A stretch of DNA of 6,581 nucleotides from an uncultured Erysipelotrichaceae bacterium (GTDB lineage: Bacteria; Bacillota_I; Bacilli_A; RFN20; CAG-826): positions 1 to 6,581 of the forward strand of contig CACZNF010000032.1 of the NCBI GenBank assembly GCA_902782395.1, read 5' to 3'. A program made the position numbers and the translations under genes. Below are positions 5,380 through 6,581 of the stretch, piece after piece. Every line of letters begins with the position of its first letter. Position 1 is the first letter of the stretch. Below the pieces are notes generated by a model. That model was not told the origin of the DNA and ran no database searches. It saw nothing but the letters and a program-made list of their open reading frames with translations.

Positions 5380-6581
5380 ATGGAAAACAATAAAGCTCCC
5401 GTTAATGGTGGATACCCTCTACATACCTTTCAAGAAGTTGAAGACATCTATATGCTTTATATTTCTTCTAAAGAAGATAGAGCGAGAATTGAAGATGCCT
5501 ATCATTTCATATTAGAAAAACATGAAGGTCAAACGAGAAAAAGTGGTGAACCATATTATCATCACCTCATTGAAGTGGCCTATATTTTAGCCTCTTTACA
5601 ATGCGGTCCTAATACGATTATCGCTGGTCTTTTACACGATGTTGTCGAAGACACTGATACATCTGTGGAAGACATTAAAAAGAGATGGGGCGAAGAAGTT
5701 AGCCGTATCGTTGATGCTTTAACAAAGATTCAACGTTTAAAATTATCAAAGATTACCGCTGAAGAGTTTGAAGCGGAAGACCATCGTAAGATTTTCCTTG
5801 GCATGGCTAAGGATATCCGCGTTATTTTAATCAAGCTCGCCGATCGATTACATAACTTGAGAACTTTAGGCGCTTTAAGCCGTGAAAGACAAATCGCTAT
5901 TTGTAAAGAAACAATGGAAGTCTTCTCACCAATCGCTGAGCGTTTAGGTTTAGATATCATCAAAAGTGAGATGGAAGATCTCTGCATTAAGTATTTAGAA
6001 CCAGAAAAATACGCGGAGATTAAGAAATTACTTAGTAAAAAGACCGCTTTATTAGTGAAATCTCTTGATGGCTTAAAAAAGAGAATCGCCGATGTCTTAT
6101 TTGAAAAGAAAATTCCATTTGAAATTTCTTCTCGTGTTAAATCTATTAATTCTATTTATAGAAAGATGTACGTTAAAGGCCATCCATTCGAGGAGATTTA
6201 TGACATCTTAGCGTTAAGAATTATTACCGAAACAGAAATCCAATGTTATGAAATACTTGGTTTAATCCATCAAATGTATAAGCCAGTTCCTGGTCGTTTC
6301 AAAGATTACATTGCTATGCCTAAACCAAATATGTATCAATCTTTGCATACAACTATTGTTGGTGGTGATGGTAATTTCTATGAAGTCCAAATCAGAACTA
6401 AAGAAATGGATAACATTGCTGAAACCGGCATCGCTGCGCACTGGGCGTATAAAGAAGGCGGCTATAACTCACACGTTGAACTAAAAGAAATTGAAAATAA
6501 ATTACACTGGTTTAGAGAATTCGTTTCTCTTTCTAGTGAATCGGAAAACGAAGGCGCATCCGAATACATGGATAACCTTAA
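5380..6581 (+). CDS. rel: Bifunctional (p)ppGpp synthetase/hydrolase Rel, N-terminal 400 residues
   Basis: Rel makes (p)ppGpp from ATP and GTP or GDP during amino-acid starvation and degrades it again, setting the stringent response in the cytoplasm. Visible in order: the HD hydrolase domain with EPYYHHLIEVA (metal ligand probably His62), LLHDVVEDT (His86-Asp87, Glu90-Asp91) and KLADRLHNLRTL (Asp155); then the synthetase domain with SIYRKM (258-263), YDILALRII (274-282), PGRFKDYIAMPKPNMYQSLHTT (304-325), EVQIRT (335-340) and HWAYKEGG (354-361). The RFKD motif (306-309) is the bifunctional RxKD form, not the ExDD of synthetase-only RelA, and the HD residues look intact, so both activities are expected. 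The frame is open to the edge; the family is usually about 730 residues, so the TGS and ACT regulatory domains lie outside. The ATG at 5380 is preceded by an in-frame TAG, so no longer start is possible. The ribosome binding site is poor (AAAGGG 14 nt upstream). Confidence 0.95.
   Translation, partial: MENNKAPVNGGYPLHTFQEVEDIYMLYISSKEDRARIEDAYHFILEKHEGQTRKSGEPYYHHLIEVAYILASLQCGPNTIIAGLLHDVVEDTDTSVEDIKKRWGEEVSRIVDALTKIQRLKLSKITAEEFEAEDHRKIFLGMAKDIRVILIKLADRLHNLRTLGALSRERQIAICKETMEVFSPIAERLGLDIIKSEMEDLCIKYLEPEKYAEIKKLLSKKTALLVKSLDGLKKRIADVLFEKKIPFEISSRVKSINSIYRKMYVKGHPFEEIYDILALRIITETEIQCYEILGLIHQMYKPVPGRFKDYIAMPKPNMYQSLHTTIVGGDGNFYEVQIRTKEMDNIAETGIAAHWAYKEGGYNSHVELKEIENKLHWFREFVSLSSESENEGASEYMDNL

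Noticed and set aside
5730..5987. 85-codon minus-strand frame opposite rel
   Set aside because: It is antisense to the conserved HD domain of rel and has no independent support.

Overview
The window looks like chromosomal DNA from a low-GC Gram-positive bacterium, probably of the Bacilli (Erysipelotrichia or Mollicutes-related side). Coding is A/T-rich and leucine is mostly TTA. One start has a perfect AAGGAGGT ribosome binding site. The proteins are of Firmicutes type: a signal-peptidase-II lipoprotein, a BmrC/BmrD (LmrC/LmrD)-like ABC exporter pair and a bifunctional Rel. All 16 tryptophans I could place in the four plus-strand genes are TGG, so I see no sign of a UGA=Trp code. The lineage is inferred from style, not from a marker gene.

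Left end (1-449, minus strand): the edge of a surface-polysaccharide locus in decay. Reading leftwards there is a broken N-terminal piece of a capsule-type sugar transferase (stop at codon 14), then in another frame the C-terminal piece of an NAD-dependent sugar epimerase (one in-frame TGA), then the first 17 codons of an intact-looking downstream gene with its own ribosome binding site. Positions 450-845 hold no gene I can support.

Middle (846-1712, plus strand): a candidate promoter, two sets of short direct repeats, a 219-residue lipoprotein of unknown function and a small terminator-like hairpin.

Right (1711-6581, plus strand): a perfect 7-bp inverted repeat lies just upstream of a two-gene ABC exporter operon whose genes overlap by 14 nt. 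The two half-transporters are complementary. The first has an unusual ATPase site (Asp for the catalytic Glu, Ser for the H-loop His) but a perfect LSGGQ. The second has a normal catalytic Glu and His but a variant signature (FSQGQ). They should form one heterodimer with one active and one degenerate ATP site. A compound hairpin separates the operon from rel, the (p)ppGpp synthetase/hydrolase, which runs off the right edge after 400 codons with both active sites intact.

No clearly new multi-gene system is visible. The points most worth a second look are the chimeric polysaccharide-gene scar, the doubly degenerate ATP site of the exporter, and the palindromes and repeats at the gene starts.
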